Virus record (IMG/VR): IMGVR_UViG_3300035070_000246
Coordinates: 1-22,931 of that record
Source: a virus
Direction: 5' to 3' (one strand)
Length of the DNA: 22,931 nucleotides
Made by a program: the position numbers and the translations under genes. A model generated the notes under the pieces. It was not told where the DNA came from. It ran no database searches and saw nothing but the letters and a program-made list of their open reading frames with translations. The stretch's first letter is position 1, and each line of letters opens with the position of its first letter. Below, one piece after another: positions 1-8,082 of the stretch.

Positions 1-576
1 ACCAGATACTATATTATTATTAGTAGTACCACCAAGCGTAATACTTGGGCCATCCGTCTGGATAAAGAGAGTGCCTGCACCTGTATCTCGAATATAGCTT
101 TGATTACTGACATGGAAGATTTCCAAATCAGTGTCAGGTAGTGAATTACCAAAACCGAAACCAAGGGTAACACCGTCGGCAACTTTTAGTAGGTTCTCAC
201 TTTGGTCAAATCGTATAGTTTTTGATACGTCAGTACCTGATAGAGTAAAGTCCCCGTCCATCGTTCCGCCAGACAGAGACAGTTTTTCAGTGTCAAGTTC
301 TGCAATGGCAGCCTGTACATTTGTAGCGGCAATGCCTCCAGTAGCATCAAAGGTTACAGCCGTTGCTCCGCCAGCAATAGAAACTTTCTCAGAGTCAAGT
401 TCTGCAAGAGCAGTCTGTACATTAGTAGCAGCAATGCCTCCTGCAGGAGTAAAAGTTACACCTGTCGCAGTGGTAGAGGCAGCAGCAGAAAGGGTATCAC
501 CTACGAGGGTGATAGGAGTTTCTGTAATACTTACCCCATTAACAACTTCTGTAATTTCTAAAGTAATCTTTGACAT
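1..576 (-). CDS. Tail fibre-like protein, N-terminal part (runs off the left edge)
   Basis: This reading frame is open from an ATG at 576 to base 1, giving 192 residues without a stop, so the C-terminal part is missing. Residues 39-66 and 73-100 are a tandem repeat containing GGIAATNVQ followed by AELDxEK, a unit common in phage tail fibre and appendage proteins. It is followed by an LSGGTMDGDF-type segment and a Gly/Ser/Thr-rich beta region that includes SYIRDTGAGTLFIQ, also typical of fibre shafts. The start overlaps the stop of the upstream gene as TAATG and is preceded by a strong AGGAGGT site nine bases away. It is the last visible gene of a small unit that appears to begin at the promoter at 932-960. 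The likely role is a receptor-binding or side fibre, or its shaft. The family call is good, but the exact position in the virion is inferred. Confidence 0.85.
   Translation of the reverse strand, partial: MSKITLEITEVVNGVSITETPITLVGDTLSAAASTTATGVTFTPAGGIAATNVQTALAELDSEKVSIAGGATAVTFDATGGIAATNVQAAIAELDTEKLSLSGGTMDGDFTLSGTDVSKTIRFDQSENLLKVADGVTLGFGFGNSLPDTDLEIFHVSNQSYIRDTGAGTLFIQTDGPSITLGGTTNNNIVSG
277..462 (-). repeat. Tandem repeat in fibre gene (two units, 102-base period)
   Basis: Two copies of about 84 bases (379-462 and 277-360) encode residues 39-66 and 73-100 of the fibre protein. They share GGIAATNVQ and AELD-EK, and the bases are also recognisably alike. The period of 34 residues suggests a repeated fold unit of a fibre shaft that could gain or lose copies by recombination. 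Confidence 0.8.
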
Positions 577-911
577 TAACGAGTGACCTCCTGCGTAACA
601 GTAACAGTACCTTCGAGAAGGCGAGTTACGATACCTGAATCTACAAGTTCCAAGTCATAATAATACCGCCCTGCTGCAATTGCAGAGGTCTCAGTATTTG
701 ATAACTTAGCTGTGATTTTTCCTGTAACACTGCCATCTTCTACGAGGCAAGTGAAAGTTTCCGTAAGTGTGGAAGAGTCTTTAGTCGGTCTAAGTTGCGC
801 TCGCGCAGTATCACCGGAAAGACTCTTAGCTGTTCCTGACTCCTTTACGATGAATTCCAGGGCAAAGTCGGTCCCTTGGTCGATGATTAGGTTATAGCGT
901 GCTGCGCTCAT
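576..911 (-). CDS. Small structural-like protein, 111 residues, probable beta-sandwich
   Basis: No catalytic motif is visible. The protein begins SAARYNLIIDQG and has alternating beta-rich segments with a C-terminal motif like GRYYYDLELVDSG followed by RLLEGTVTV. This pattern is seen in small beta-sandwich proteins near tail fibre genes in many phages, for example those resembling the N-terminal domain of baseplate/receptor-binding upper proteins. The ATG at 911 has an excellent GGAGG site, and a consensus promoter lies only about 20 bases upstream, so this is the first gene of its transcript and has a very short leader. It ends in a TAATG overlap with the fibre gene, so the two are probably translated together. 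A role as fibre adaptor or fibre-attachment protein is inferred from context; a decoration protein is an alternative. Confidence 0.8.
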   Translation of the reverse strand: MSAARYNLIIDQGTDFALEFIVKESGTAKSLSGDTARAQLRPTKDSSTLTETFTCLVEDGSVTGKITAKLSNTETSAIAAGRYYYDLELVDSGIVTRLLEGTVTVTQEVTR

Positions 912-931
912 ATGATTTCCTCCATTACAGA

Positions 932-960
932 ATTATAACTAAGTTGACATTCTATGTCAA
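932..960 (-). promoter_or_regulatory. Consensus sigma70 promoter P3 with palindromic -35 region
   Basis: The minus strand has TTGACA (955-960), a 17-base spacer and TATAAT (932-937), a perfect match to the sigma70 consensus. It drives the 111-residue gene and the fibre gene. A perfect 7+7 inverted repeat with a three-base centre (TTGACAT-AGA-ATGTCAA, 944-960) covers the -35 box, which could be a repressor operator. The predicted start site lies roughly 14 bases before the start codon. Confidence 0.88.
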
Positions 961-978
961 GTTTTATTTTTTAGGTGG

Positions 979-1003
979 TATGGTTAGAGCGGGTCTAACC
1001 ATA
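979..1003. repeat. Perfect 10-bp inverted repeat at the end of the 66-residue gene
   Basis: TATGGTTAGA and TCTAACCATA flank a five-base loop. The stem contains the stop codon of the 66-residue gene. There is no U-tract after it in either direction (the minus strand continues with an A-rich run), so it is not a standard intrinsic terminator. It may be a 3'-end hairpin that protects mRNA, or an operator. Confidence 0.7.
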
Positions 1004-1184
1004 AGTATTGTACATTTACACCCTCGTGTTCGTATGCTAGAAAAAAGTAAAGTATGTCATCTTGTGTCGCTTTACTTTGTTGAAGCGCCAGAATAGCAGT
1101 ATCAGCCGCAGGTTGTCCTCCGACTGATACTGTTGAATGAATTGTGTCTACACCTTCTGATGTTGTATATCCTATTTTTATCAT
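984..1184 (-). CDS. Hypothetical protein of 66 residues, coupled to the J-like gene
   Basis: I do not recognise a family. The protein has no signal peptide or membrane segment. It is acidic in the middle, has one aromatic-rich stretch (ILYFFLAYEHEG) and ends in YLWLDPL. Its ATG overlaps the J stop codon as TAATG, and a GGAG site lies about 11 bases upstream, so expression probably depends on ribosomes finishing J. That coupling and the conserved operon position argue that it is a real gene. It is followed by a perfect hairpin and then the promoter of the next unit, making it the last gene of the long tail transcript. A small tail-tip accessory or assembly factor is possible, but no function can be assigned. 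Confidence 0.7.
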   Translation of the reverse strand: MIKIGYTTSEGVDTIHSTVSVGGQPAADTAILALQQSKATQDDILYFFLAYEHEGVNVQYLWLDPL

Positions 1185-4100
1185 TATACTGTATGCTCCA
1201 ATTTGAATGCCCCTGTTGGGAATGTTACGTTTAAATTAGTCGGTAGTACTTTTCTATTTCTGACTCGAAGCCTAAACTCCGTTGCAGTTGATGTCTTTGG
1301 GAGCGAGGCAGATAGATAAGTCTTATCATAGAAAGTTTCATTGTTTGGTAACGCAATAACACTATGTCTATCAGTAGCGTCATCAAAACCTGATTGAATT
1401 TGAACAAATCCGCTGGCCGAAGTAAAGTTTTCTGCACTGTAATGAACCGTGTCTCCCGAGTCAAAACTAAGACTTGCATCTAGGTACTCGATATATGTTC
1501 TATTGTTTGGGGCATCATAATATACTCCAATTACATCACCTTGTCCACTACTTCCATCAGCTGCCGCGCTAACACTGCCCGCAGAGCCAAACTCTTTTAG
1601 CTTGTTTCCTGAGATATAGACAGTTTCTGCAGAGAGACCTGCTGATACTGCATCTGCAGCTGCTGTTCCCAGGTTAGTGGCTGCGGTACCTTTTGCTTTC
1701 ATTTCCAAGTGTATAGAATACTCTGTGCTTTGAGTACTTCCTGTGCCATTAAACGCTTTTGTAGATAAAGTTCCACTAACTTTAACAGCCTTCGCCACGC
1801 CTTCCGGTGCAGGAATGCTAAACTCTTGAATAGTGGAATAAGTACCGAGTGTAGAAGCAAGCGTGTGATCTCCTGTCTGAACAGCTCTAAACTGTGTAGA
1901 ATATTCTTCGTTAAAATCACCTGACAGCTTATCTACAGTAAGAGAGCCTGCTGTCAACTCACCTGCGAAAGTACCTGTAGCACCTGTAATACTACCGGAG
2001 AAAGTACCAGACGTAGCAGTTAGGTTACCCGCCATATCTACTCGGAAAGGCGCACTTGCGAAAGTAGTATTACCAAGAGACAGCCCGTCTGAAGTAACTT
2101 TTAAAACGCTGCCATTTTCTCCTCCTAACTGAATAGGCATATCAGAAGTTCCAGCCACTGTAGACCCAGGGAGCCTGTAGAGATTACGCATTTGTGCATT
2201 TGAAATTGGATCATCAAAAAACTTAATCTCAGTAAACTGACCTACAAATTTATTTTGTGTCTGCGGTGATGCCTCTGTATTTACACCAAAAACAATAGGA
2301 CGAGCATTATCTGTAAGGGGCGTATACCCTGTTTTATTAAATATCTCTTCACCGTCTAAGAAGAACTTGAAATTAGTTCCATCATATACAATACCTGCAT
2401 GGTGCCATTGATTTAACGTTATTGCATTAGTCTTAACTACTGCTGCTCCAGTACCTGTAGCTTGGAGCTTCAGATCTTGAACACCATCAGCTGCTTCGTT
2501 CTGGCCCATGTACATAGCCCAATGGTTGTTATTATCTCGAGTAAGTAGTCTAGCATTACCACTGCCGCTACTAGAAGTGGACTTAAACCAATAACTAGCA
2601 GAGAAGCCTCCGGACTCAAGTGCATCAGCTTGTGAGTCTGACAAAAGTAACATGCCATCATCGTTTACAAGGCTGTTACCAGCAGGAGATTGTGTAGAAA
2701 CAGTAGGAGCTGTTCCAATGGCTTCTCCGTGCACTGCTGCAACAGTTTCTGTTATATAATCACCATTAACACTATTAGAGGGCCAGTAGTATGCTAAGGT
2801 ACTGTCGTCTGACTCTACTAGTGTGGGGGTTGCTGTAGCTAGCGAGGTGTAGGCATTAAATATAAAAGAAGATCCTGTCTTATAGATACTACCAACAACA
2901 ACATCATTTATAAAATCCACGTCAAGATTACTGGCCCTAATATGGGAGGAACTTACTGTATAGTTACCATCTTTATTTAGGTATAAAGTTGTATTGTCCC
3001 TAATATGAGTAATTCTTCCTAGTACCGTAGGGCTGTCTCCTGTGCCCGCAGCTAGAATATCACCTATCTTGAATTCTGTAGTAAAAGCGGTTCCGCTGCC
3101 TTTTATCAGGTTGCTATTTGCGGCTTTCGATATACTACCAGTTTTCTGGGCACTAAATCTGTTTGTTGCATTGCCGGTCCCGGCATCATACCAATAGTCT
3201 TCTCCATAAGCTTCGCGATGAAGCTTAACAAGCTTAACCTTATCAGTAGCATCACTATAGTCTAACATAATATAGAACAGATCAGACTCAAAGATGTTAC
3301 TAGTGCTAGGAGTGTACGAGATGGCTGGCATATCCGAACAGTCCTGTGACCAAGCAGTAGCAGTAGTAGAAGTATTCTCTTGCAGTCTTCCGTTGCCGTC
3401 CGACTTGACTTTATAGCTGCTTTTTTCAAATTGAAAAAGACCTGCCTCGTCTGTAAACATACTAGTGTCTGAGGTACCTCCAGTGGCCATGCCTAAAGCA
3501 ACTCTTTTTACGTTTTGCCCGTAGACATCTTCAAACTCGGCCACTGTTTGCTTGACCCTGGATTTGCTTCCTATCACACTTACAGCTTTTACCCCAAAAG
3601 TGTAAAAACCGTTTTCAATCCCCTCAAACTTATAATACGTATCTGTTTTAGGTACTAAGATAGGGGATTCGATTTCTTCAATATTGTGAGTTATTTCATA
3701 TTCCTCTAAATGTTCGTATGTAGTAAGGGCTCCTCCCTCTAGCGCGCTCTGGTCAATATTAGATTCTTCAATATCAGAAAGAGTTCCCTGACTTGCCGGG
3801 GCTTCCCACTCAAGTATAAACTCATTTCCGCTTATGGAAGGGTTTGGAAGTTCTGTAACAGTTACGCTCTGAACTGTAGGAACAGTATCTGTAGGCAAAA
3901 GTCTTGGAGCAATAGTGTCCTCCACATAAGTAGTGAAAACACCCTCAATAGCAGAGAACTTTTCATCATAGTGTCGAACTCCTATTAGCCCATAGCTTGA
4001 ATCGTCCTCTTCCACTATAGATAGGATTTTATAAGGCAGCGCTGCAGCATCGGTAACCGCACCACTATTGGCGGTTTCTTTTAGTACCCATATATGAGAC

Positions 4101-7100
4101 TTGCTAGGTAGACTAGAGAAAGCGGTACCTACAGAAAGCTGTGATATATCAGTACCTGCACTGGTCGATACAGTTCTTGTCTCTACTCGATGATTCTCTG
4201 AAAAATCAAGAAGCAGGGCATCTGTCGAACTAGCTGCAGCTTTTGCGTTTGTGGAGAAAGCTTTTGTGCTTATATCCTGCAAAGTATAAGTACCATCACC
4301 ATTACTATCAATAAACGCCTGCGGGATTAAATCACCGCGCACATAGTTCACTGAGTCAATAGTTGCGGAGTCTTGGGCCAATGTTGCAGCTTCGTCGATA
4401 AACATTACACTAAGATCGTAGCTGGAGGTAGCTAATAGTGCTACGGGCGAATCGAGAGGTATAGTAGTCTTAGAAAGAGGCACAATCTGGTTAGTATAAA
4501 CACGTAAGGCAGATATAATACTGCCCGACCATGCAGTAAGTGCATAGCTCCCTGCACTAGCGCTTTGACCGATACCCCAACCACCAAGATTACTACCCGA
4601 CCAAGTGCTTCCTTGCATGGCTGAGCCGTCTGTTGTAACTAGATCAAAATAGTTCTTGCCGTCAATCCACAATCTTGCTTGTCCTGCAGCAGGTTGCATC
4701 TCCCACGCTACAGTATGGGCGCGACCATCAAACTCAGGAATTTGGCTAACAGGTATTTCTCCGAGTACACAGGCAGTACTGGTTTCGGTAGCTGTTCCGT
4801 TGCCTGCGCGGAATACAAAATTATCTACCCCTCCGATATCTCTAATACCTACGTACATCCCTGTTCCGGTGCCTCCATATTCCATTAGACATTGGTCCTC
4901 AGAGAAGGTAGTAGGTAAGATAACTTCTCCTGCCATTACAACATTCTGTGCGCGGTGTGCATTAGTAAAACCGCTAGCACTAGTAGCGATACCTCCTGCG
5001 GCATAACTAGCTGAAACAGACAAACCCGCTTCTAAGTTGCCTGAAATCCTACCTCCGTGTCTAAATCCGGATTTATCTGCGTCCTGTACGTTCACAATAT
5101 CACCAGGCTTTAGGAAGGAGCCGTTTAATCCTGTAGCAAATTTAACAATCTCTGTTTGGTTTGCAGCAGTCCAGAGTTTCCATCTACCGTAGCGAAGAGC
5201 TTGTCCAAAGCTGGTACACCCAAACGCCACTGCGTCTTGGCTAATAATTTTTCCAGTTTCTAAAATATTATCTCTATCCTCTATAAGCAGAGGCTCTGGC
5301 TTGTAGTTAATATCTGGGTTGTTCCATGTCACTACTACTTGGTTAACGCGTGTTTTACCACCTGTACCTTCGTACTCAAAAGTCCCATCAATAACATTAG
5401 CTTTAGAGAAGTTATATATTGGGCCGGAGGGCGCATCTTGTACAGCAGTAACTTGTCCGTCAATAAAGTATAATATAGATCTAAAAGTAGATAGCATATC
5501 TTTTAATATTTTAAAAGAATCTGTTTTCTTAGTCAGAAAGATGTTGCTAGTAAATCTAGGCTCTTTTGTATCGTTGCCGGAACCGTCATCTACGAGTTCG
5601 TCACAGTATCGTGCTATTTTATACAGTTGATATATGTCAATATCGGAAGAAGAGAGGAAGTCTCCTAGTCCATATCTATTGTTTACCATAATATCAAAAA
5701 AGATCCAGGCAGGGTTATTTGTATACACTAAAGTATCTCTGAAACTACCGTCCCAATCTTGGTAAGTGCTCTGCACCACGCCATTGCTATCTCTATTATA
5801 AGTAGCGTGTCCCGTAAGGCTCTCTTCTCTTGTTACATAATTTGAAGGCACTCTTACCATCAGGCCTTGCAGATGGTAAGATCGCTTTGGTGTACTATTA
5901 AACTGCTTACTATTAAAACCAACTTTAGCCATTGCAGCATATGGGTGAGATAAGTTCTGCTTAAGTATTGCCACAGTTTGCGAAATAGACGTGCTAGATA
6001 TATTAGTCGTCTCTTCAATAACATCGCCCTTCCTATTTACAGCGTCTCCGTCGTGTGGAGTCTTCCTACTAATTACAAACTTAAAATCTGCGATAGGACC
6101 ATACCTTTCCATATCAACAGTTACTGCCCAAGATACTGAACTTTTGAACTGGCCACCATGCGTTAGGTTATCGTGTAGGACAAAAGCGGGAGAAAAGCTA
6201 CTAGATCCATCTTCCTGAAGGGCTAATGTTACCTTATACTGAGCAAGGTTCTCGCTTTCCTTGCCTTCATCATCTATCTTATAAAGCGCGGGATATTTAA
6301 AGAAAATCCTTACCTCACTAACGTTTCTGATTTGAGATGCAGTAAGGTTGAAACCCGTATCAGAAGAGCCTACTAGTGTTTTAGGAGCTTCTGAGCCTCC
6401 GAAGTCGTTGCTTTGCTCAATGCTACCGCCTGCACTCGGTACATTTGATACACCGACAGTACCAGGCCCTGCCTCCCCTGAGAAAGGGTGCTGTACTTCT
6501 CGGCCCGTTCTAAATTGTGTTTGAACACCGGGGTAATTATTCAAATAGTTATTTAGCTGTGTAATATTCCCATTGTAGAAGGTCCCTGAAAGGTTAAAAG
6601 AGTAGGGCGTCGCGCTACTCGTAGGGTTACCTGACCACGCATTTTTTAGAGTAAGCGTGTTACCGTCAATAGCTGTAATTTCTGCAATTTTATCTACAAA
6701 AAGTTTATAAGAGCCATTGCGTATAGTAAAACCGGAATTTCTGAGATTGGAGCCCGGCTGAAATAGACACTTATTTACAGAACCCGAACCAGAACTAGCC
6801 GTGTAACTCAGAAACCCAGCAATAGGCTCTCTACCTATATCATATAGAGAGTCGCTGTCTGGTATAATATGAGCCGGCACATACGTAGCTAAGTCGCTGC
6901 CTAAAGCAGACCTGTCGGACATCATAGCGGCTGTTAAGGAGTTCGCTCCGCCTACAACGGCAAGCTGTCTCATGCTTCGATCCCCTACTCTCGCTCTACC
7001 AGAGACCTCAGACCCGAGAACAGTAACCGCAATAGGACCTGTAAAGTTCTGCACGGTTAGCCATCTCTTAGCGGTTGTGGGTGTTATAGCATCGGCTTCA

Positions 7101-7384
7101 ATATCCTCCGCTATCTCACGAGTGAGACCCGCAGGAGCATTATTTATAGTAACTGAAGTAGATCCATTTGTTGTTGATACAGTCATAGTTCCGTCAATGG
7201 AATACAGCCCCGACTCTTCTGGAGGTACTGACATGGCATCATTAAGATAAACACCCGACTCAGCCCCTACCAGACCTCTAATAGGCCCTTCACAGATCAA
7301 ATCTGTTATAACTACACTCTGTTTTGAGAATGGCACTGCGTTAGTGGCTCCAGCTCCTCCTCCTCCTCCTCCTGCTCCGGGCAT
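1184..7384 (-). CDS. J-like tail tip / host-specificity protein with two LamG-type insertions
   Basis: This 2066-residue protein is the central tail fibre/tip protein corresponding to lambda gpJ, which is about 1130 residues, so this one is much larger. It has the Gly-rich N-terminus and SVVITDLICEGPIRGLV start typical of J. The J core includes NNPAWIFFDIMVNNRYGLG near 556-574, and LKPGDIVNVQD with GGRI near 758-780. A LamG/concanavalin-like domain (about 781-970) is inserted there, after which the J fold resumes with PLDSPVALL. Fibronectin type III-like sequence lies at about 1170-1285 and a small GSGTAFTTEFKIGD beta motif at about 1428-1442. A second LamG domain with NQWHHAGIVYDG and FFLDGE spans about 1525-1740. 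A Gly/Ser/Thr-rich shaft at 1770-1825 precedes a C-terminal beta domain that probably contacts the receptor. The ATG overlaps the I-like stop as TAATG, with GGGAG nine bases upstream. I infer a role in adsorption and opening of the tail tip. Confidence 0.96.
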   Translation of the reverse strand: MPGAGGGGGGAGATNAVPFSKQSVVITDLICEGPIRGLVGAESGVYLNDAMSVPPEESGLYSIDGTMTVSTTNGSTSVTINNAPAGLTREIAEDIEADAITPTTAKRWLTVQNFTGPIAVTVLGSEVSGRARVGDRSMRQLAVVGGANSLTAAMMSDRSALGSDLATYVPAHIIPDSDSLYDIGREPIAGFLSYTASSGSGSVNKCLFQPGSNLRNSGFTIRNGSYKLFVDKIAEITAIDGNTLTLKNAWSGNPTSSATPYSFNLSGTFYNGNITQLNNYLNNYPGVQTQFRTGREVQHPFSGEAGPGTVGVSNVPSAGGSIEQSNDFGGSEAPKTLVGSSDTGFNLTASQIRNVSEVRIFFKYPALYKIDDEGKESENLAQYKVTLALQEDGSSSFSPAFVLHDNLTHGGQFKSSVSWAVTVDMERYGPIADFKFVISRKTPHDGDAVNRKGDVIEETTNISSTSISQTVAILKQNLSHPYAAMAKVGFNSKQFNSTPKRSYHLQGLMVRVPSNYVTREESLTGHATYNRDSNGVVQSTYQDWDGSFRDTLVYTNNPAWIFFDIMVNNRYGLGDFLSSSDIDIYQLYKIARYCDELVDDGSGNDTKEPRFTSNIFLTKKTDSFKILKDMLSTFRSILYFIDGQVTAVQDAPSGPIYNFSKANVIDGTFEYEGTGGKTRVNQVVVTWNNPDINYKPEPLLIEDRDNILETGKIISQDAVAFGCTSFGQALRYGRWKLWTAANQTEIVKFATGLNGSFLKPGDIVNVQDADKSGFRHGGRISGNLEAGLSVSASYAAGGIATSASGFTNAHRAQNVVMAGEVILPTTFSEDQCLMEYGGTGTGMYVGIRDIGGVDNFVFRAGNGTATETSTACVLGEIPVSQIPEFDGRAHTVAWEMQPAAGQARLWIDGKNYFDLVTTDGSAMQGSTWSGSNLGGWGIGQSASAGSYALTAWSGSIISALRVYTNQIVPLSKTTIPLDSPVALLATSSYDLSVMFIDEAATLAQDSATIDSVNYVRGDLIPQAFIDSNGDGTYTLQDISTKAFSTNAKAAASSTDALLLDFSENHRVETRTVSTSAGTDISQLSVGTAFSSLPSKSHIWVLKETANSGAVTDAAALPYKILSIVEEDDSSYGLIGVRHYDEKFSAIEGVFTTYVEDTIAPRLLPTDTVPTVQSVTVTELPNPSISGNEFILEWEAPASQGTLSDIEESNIDQSALEGGALTTYEHLEEYEITHNIEEIESPILVPKTDTYYKFEGIENGFYTFGVKAVSVIGSKSRVKQTVAEFEDVYGQNVKRVALGMATGGTSDTSMFTDEAGLFQFEKSSYKVKSDGNGRLQENTSTTATAWSQDCSDMPAISYTPSTSNIFESDLFYIMLDYSDATDKVKLVKLHREAYGEDYWYDAGTGNATNRFSAQKTGSISKAANSNLIKGSGTAFTTEFKIGDILAAGTGDSPTVLGRITHIRDNTTLYLNKDGNYTVSSSHIRASNLDVDFINDVVVGSIYKTGSSFIFNAYTSLATATPTLVESDDSTLAYYWPSNSVNGDYITETVAAVHGEAIGTAPTVSTQSPAGNSLVNDDGMLLLSDSQADALESGGFSASYWFKSTSSSGSGNARLLTRDNNNHWAMYMGQNEAADGVQDLKLQATGTGAAVVKTNAITLNQWHHAGIVYDGTNFKFFLDGEEIFNKTGYTPLTDNARPIVFGVNTEASPQTQNKFVGQFTEIKFFDDPISNAQMRNLYRLPGSTVAGTSDMPIQLGGENGSVLKVTSDGLSLGNTTFASAPFRVDMAGNLTATSGTFSGSITGATGTFAGELTAGSLTVDKLSGDFNEEYSTQFRAVQTGDHTLASTLGTYSTIQEFSIPAPEGVAKAVKVSGTLSTKAFNGTGSTQSTEYSIHLEMKAKGTAATNLGTAAADAVSAGLSAETVYISGNKLKEFGSAGSVSAAADGSSGQGDVIGVYYDAPNNRTYIEYLDASLSFDSGDTVHYSAENFTSASGFVQIQSGFDDATDRHSVIALPNNETFYDKTYLSASLPKTSTATEFRLRVRNRKVLPTNLNVTFPTGAFKLEHTV
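2165..2812 (-). other. Second LamG-type domain of the J-like protein
   Basis: Residues about 1525-1740 contain WHHAGIVYDGTNFKFFLDGE, the classic core of LamG/concanavalin-A-like lectin domains, followed by a VFGVN strand and an FTEIKFFDDPIS-type closing strand. Such domains usually bind glycans or other surface ligands. The domain lies just before the Gly/Ser/Thr-rich shaft near the C-terminus, where receptor-contact domains would be expected. Confidence 0.85.
4475..5044 (-). other. LamG-like domain inserted within the J core
   Basis: Residues about 781-970 interrupt the usual J segment between the GGRI strand and the PLDSPV strand. The insert has LamG-like features: HTVAWEMQPAAGQARLWIDG, a jelly-roll-like strand pattern, and a closing ISALRVY strand. 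Because the J sequence continues on either side, it is best read as a domain insertion into a loop. The ligand is unknown. Confidence 0.7.
7356..7373. repeat. (CCT)6 microsatellite encoding the Gly run of the J-like protein
   Basis: Six CCT units on the plus strand (GGA-type on the sense strand) encode six glycines near residues 5-10 of the J-like protein. Slippage here would change length by whole codons. A Gly-rich N-terminus is usual for J. Confidence 0.8.
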
Positions 7385-8082
7385 TACGCGTACTCCCTAT
7401 ATTTTTCTGAATCTACTATATCTAGATTATTGTTTCTGTCAATTATTACGTTATTGTTCATAAATTCTCCTTGAGATAGATTGAAAGCTACCGGTCTGCC
7501 TGGCACCCTTAATTCTCCGTATAGTACGGGAATAGGGTCTCCCTCGACCACTAGCTGTTGAGTTCCTTGATATATATAATCGGTAATCTCTTCGTCTACA
7601 GCGGGGTCTGGTGCCAATACCTGCTGCATCCCCGCAGTAGCTAAACTAACGGCTAAGCCCATAGCCATTGTCTGCATACCTGAAAAGCTTGCTGACAAAC
7701 CTGCGGACCAGGCACTTGCTCCTGCTGCCGCCTCTCCTGCGGCAATTGCCGCGGATCCGGCTGTAACAATTACAAGATATGCTATAGCGATTGCCGCTAA
7801 GATTTTACCTACGCCGGTTTTTGAACCTGCGGGTATAGAAGTGATGGTGACATCTCCTTCTTGCAAAGGAACTAGCAAGCCTTCTTCAGACTCTACTGAT
7901 TTATCTGCCATATCTATTGTAAAGCCTACATTTTTATCTACGCAGTCTAATACGTACTTTTTAAACTCGGGCCTGTTTGCATTTATGCACTTTAATATGT
8001 CTTGATAAGAGTCTGCGTTTACATAAAACACTTCCCCAAACTTTTCTTTTAGCTCTCCGGCTAAAGTAACTTTACGACGCAT
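7384..8082 (-). CDS. I-like tail tip assembly protein
   Basis: This protein corresponds to lambda gpI, required for assembly of the tail tip. The N-terminal part (residues 1-85) is a small ubiquitin-like beta-grasp region beginning MRRKVTLAGELKEKFG and ending VTITSIPAGSKTG. It is followed by Ala/Gly-rich hydrophobic segments (about residues 90-150, IAIAYLVIVTAGSAAIAAG) and a C-terminal DPIPVLYGELRVPGRPVA motif that is also found in this family. I chose the ATG at 8082 rather than a TTG at 8097. The ATG gives the N-terminus expected for the family, follows a GGAG site nine bases upstream, and overlaps the K-like gene by 11 bases. The product is 232 residues. It overlaps J by TAATG, keeping the K-I-J order of lambda. 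A possible weak promoter lies within its 3' end, just before J. Confidence 0.93.
   Translation of the reverse strand: MRRKVTLAGELKEKFGEVFYVNADSYQDILKCINANRPEFKKYVLDCVDKNVGFTIDMADKSVESEEGLLVPLQEGDVTITSIPAGSKTGVGKILAAIAIAYLVIVTAGSAAIAAGEAAAGASAWSAGLSASFSGMQTMAMGLAVSLATAGMQQVLAPDPAVDEEITDYIYQGTQQLVVEGDPIPVLYGELRVPGRPVAFNLSQGEFMNNNVIIDRNNNLDIVDSEKYREYA
7415..7442 (-). promoter_or_regulatory. Possible internal promoter before the J-like gene
   Basis: TTGACA (7437-7442), a 16-base spacer and TATAGT (7415-7420) lie on the sense strand about 30-60 bases upstream of the J start, inside the end of the I-like gene. The boxes match well, but the region is coding and AT-rich, so chance is possible. Confidence 0.4.

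Noticed and set aside
131-586. Plus-strand open frame of 151 codons at the left edge
   Set aside because: It is antisense to the fibre gene, whose minus-strand frame has fibre repeats, a strong ribosome site and a promoter upstream.
979-1003. Hairpin read as an intrinsic terminator
   Set aside because: No U-tract follows it on either strand; kept as an inverted repeat of unknown role.
5616-5640. TTGACA with nearby TATAAA inside the J-like gene
   Set aside because: The boxes are about 11 bases apart, not 16-18, and lie in coding sequence far from any gene start.
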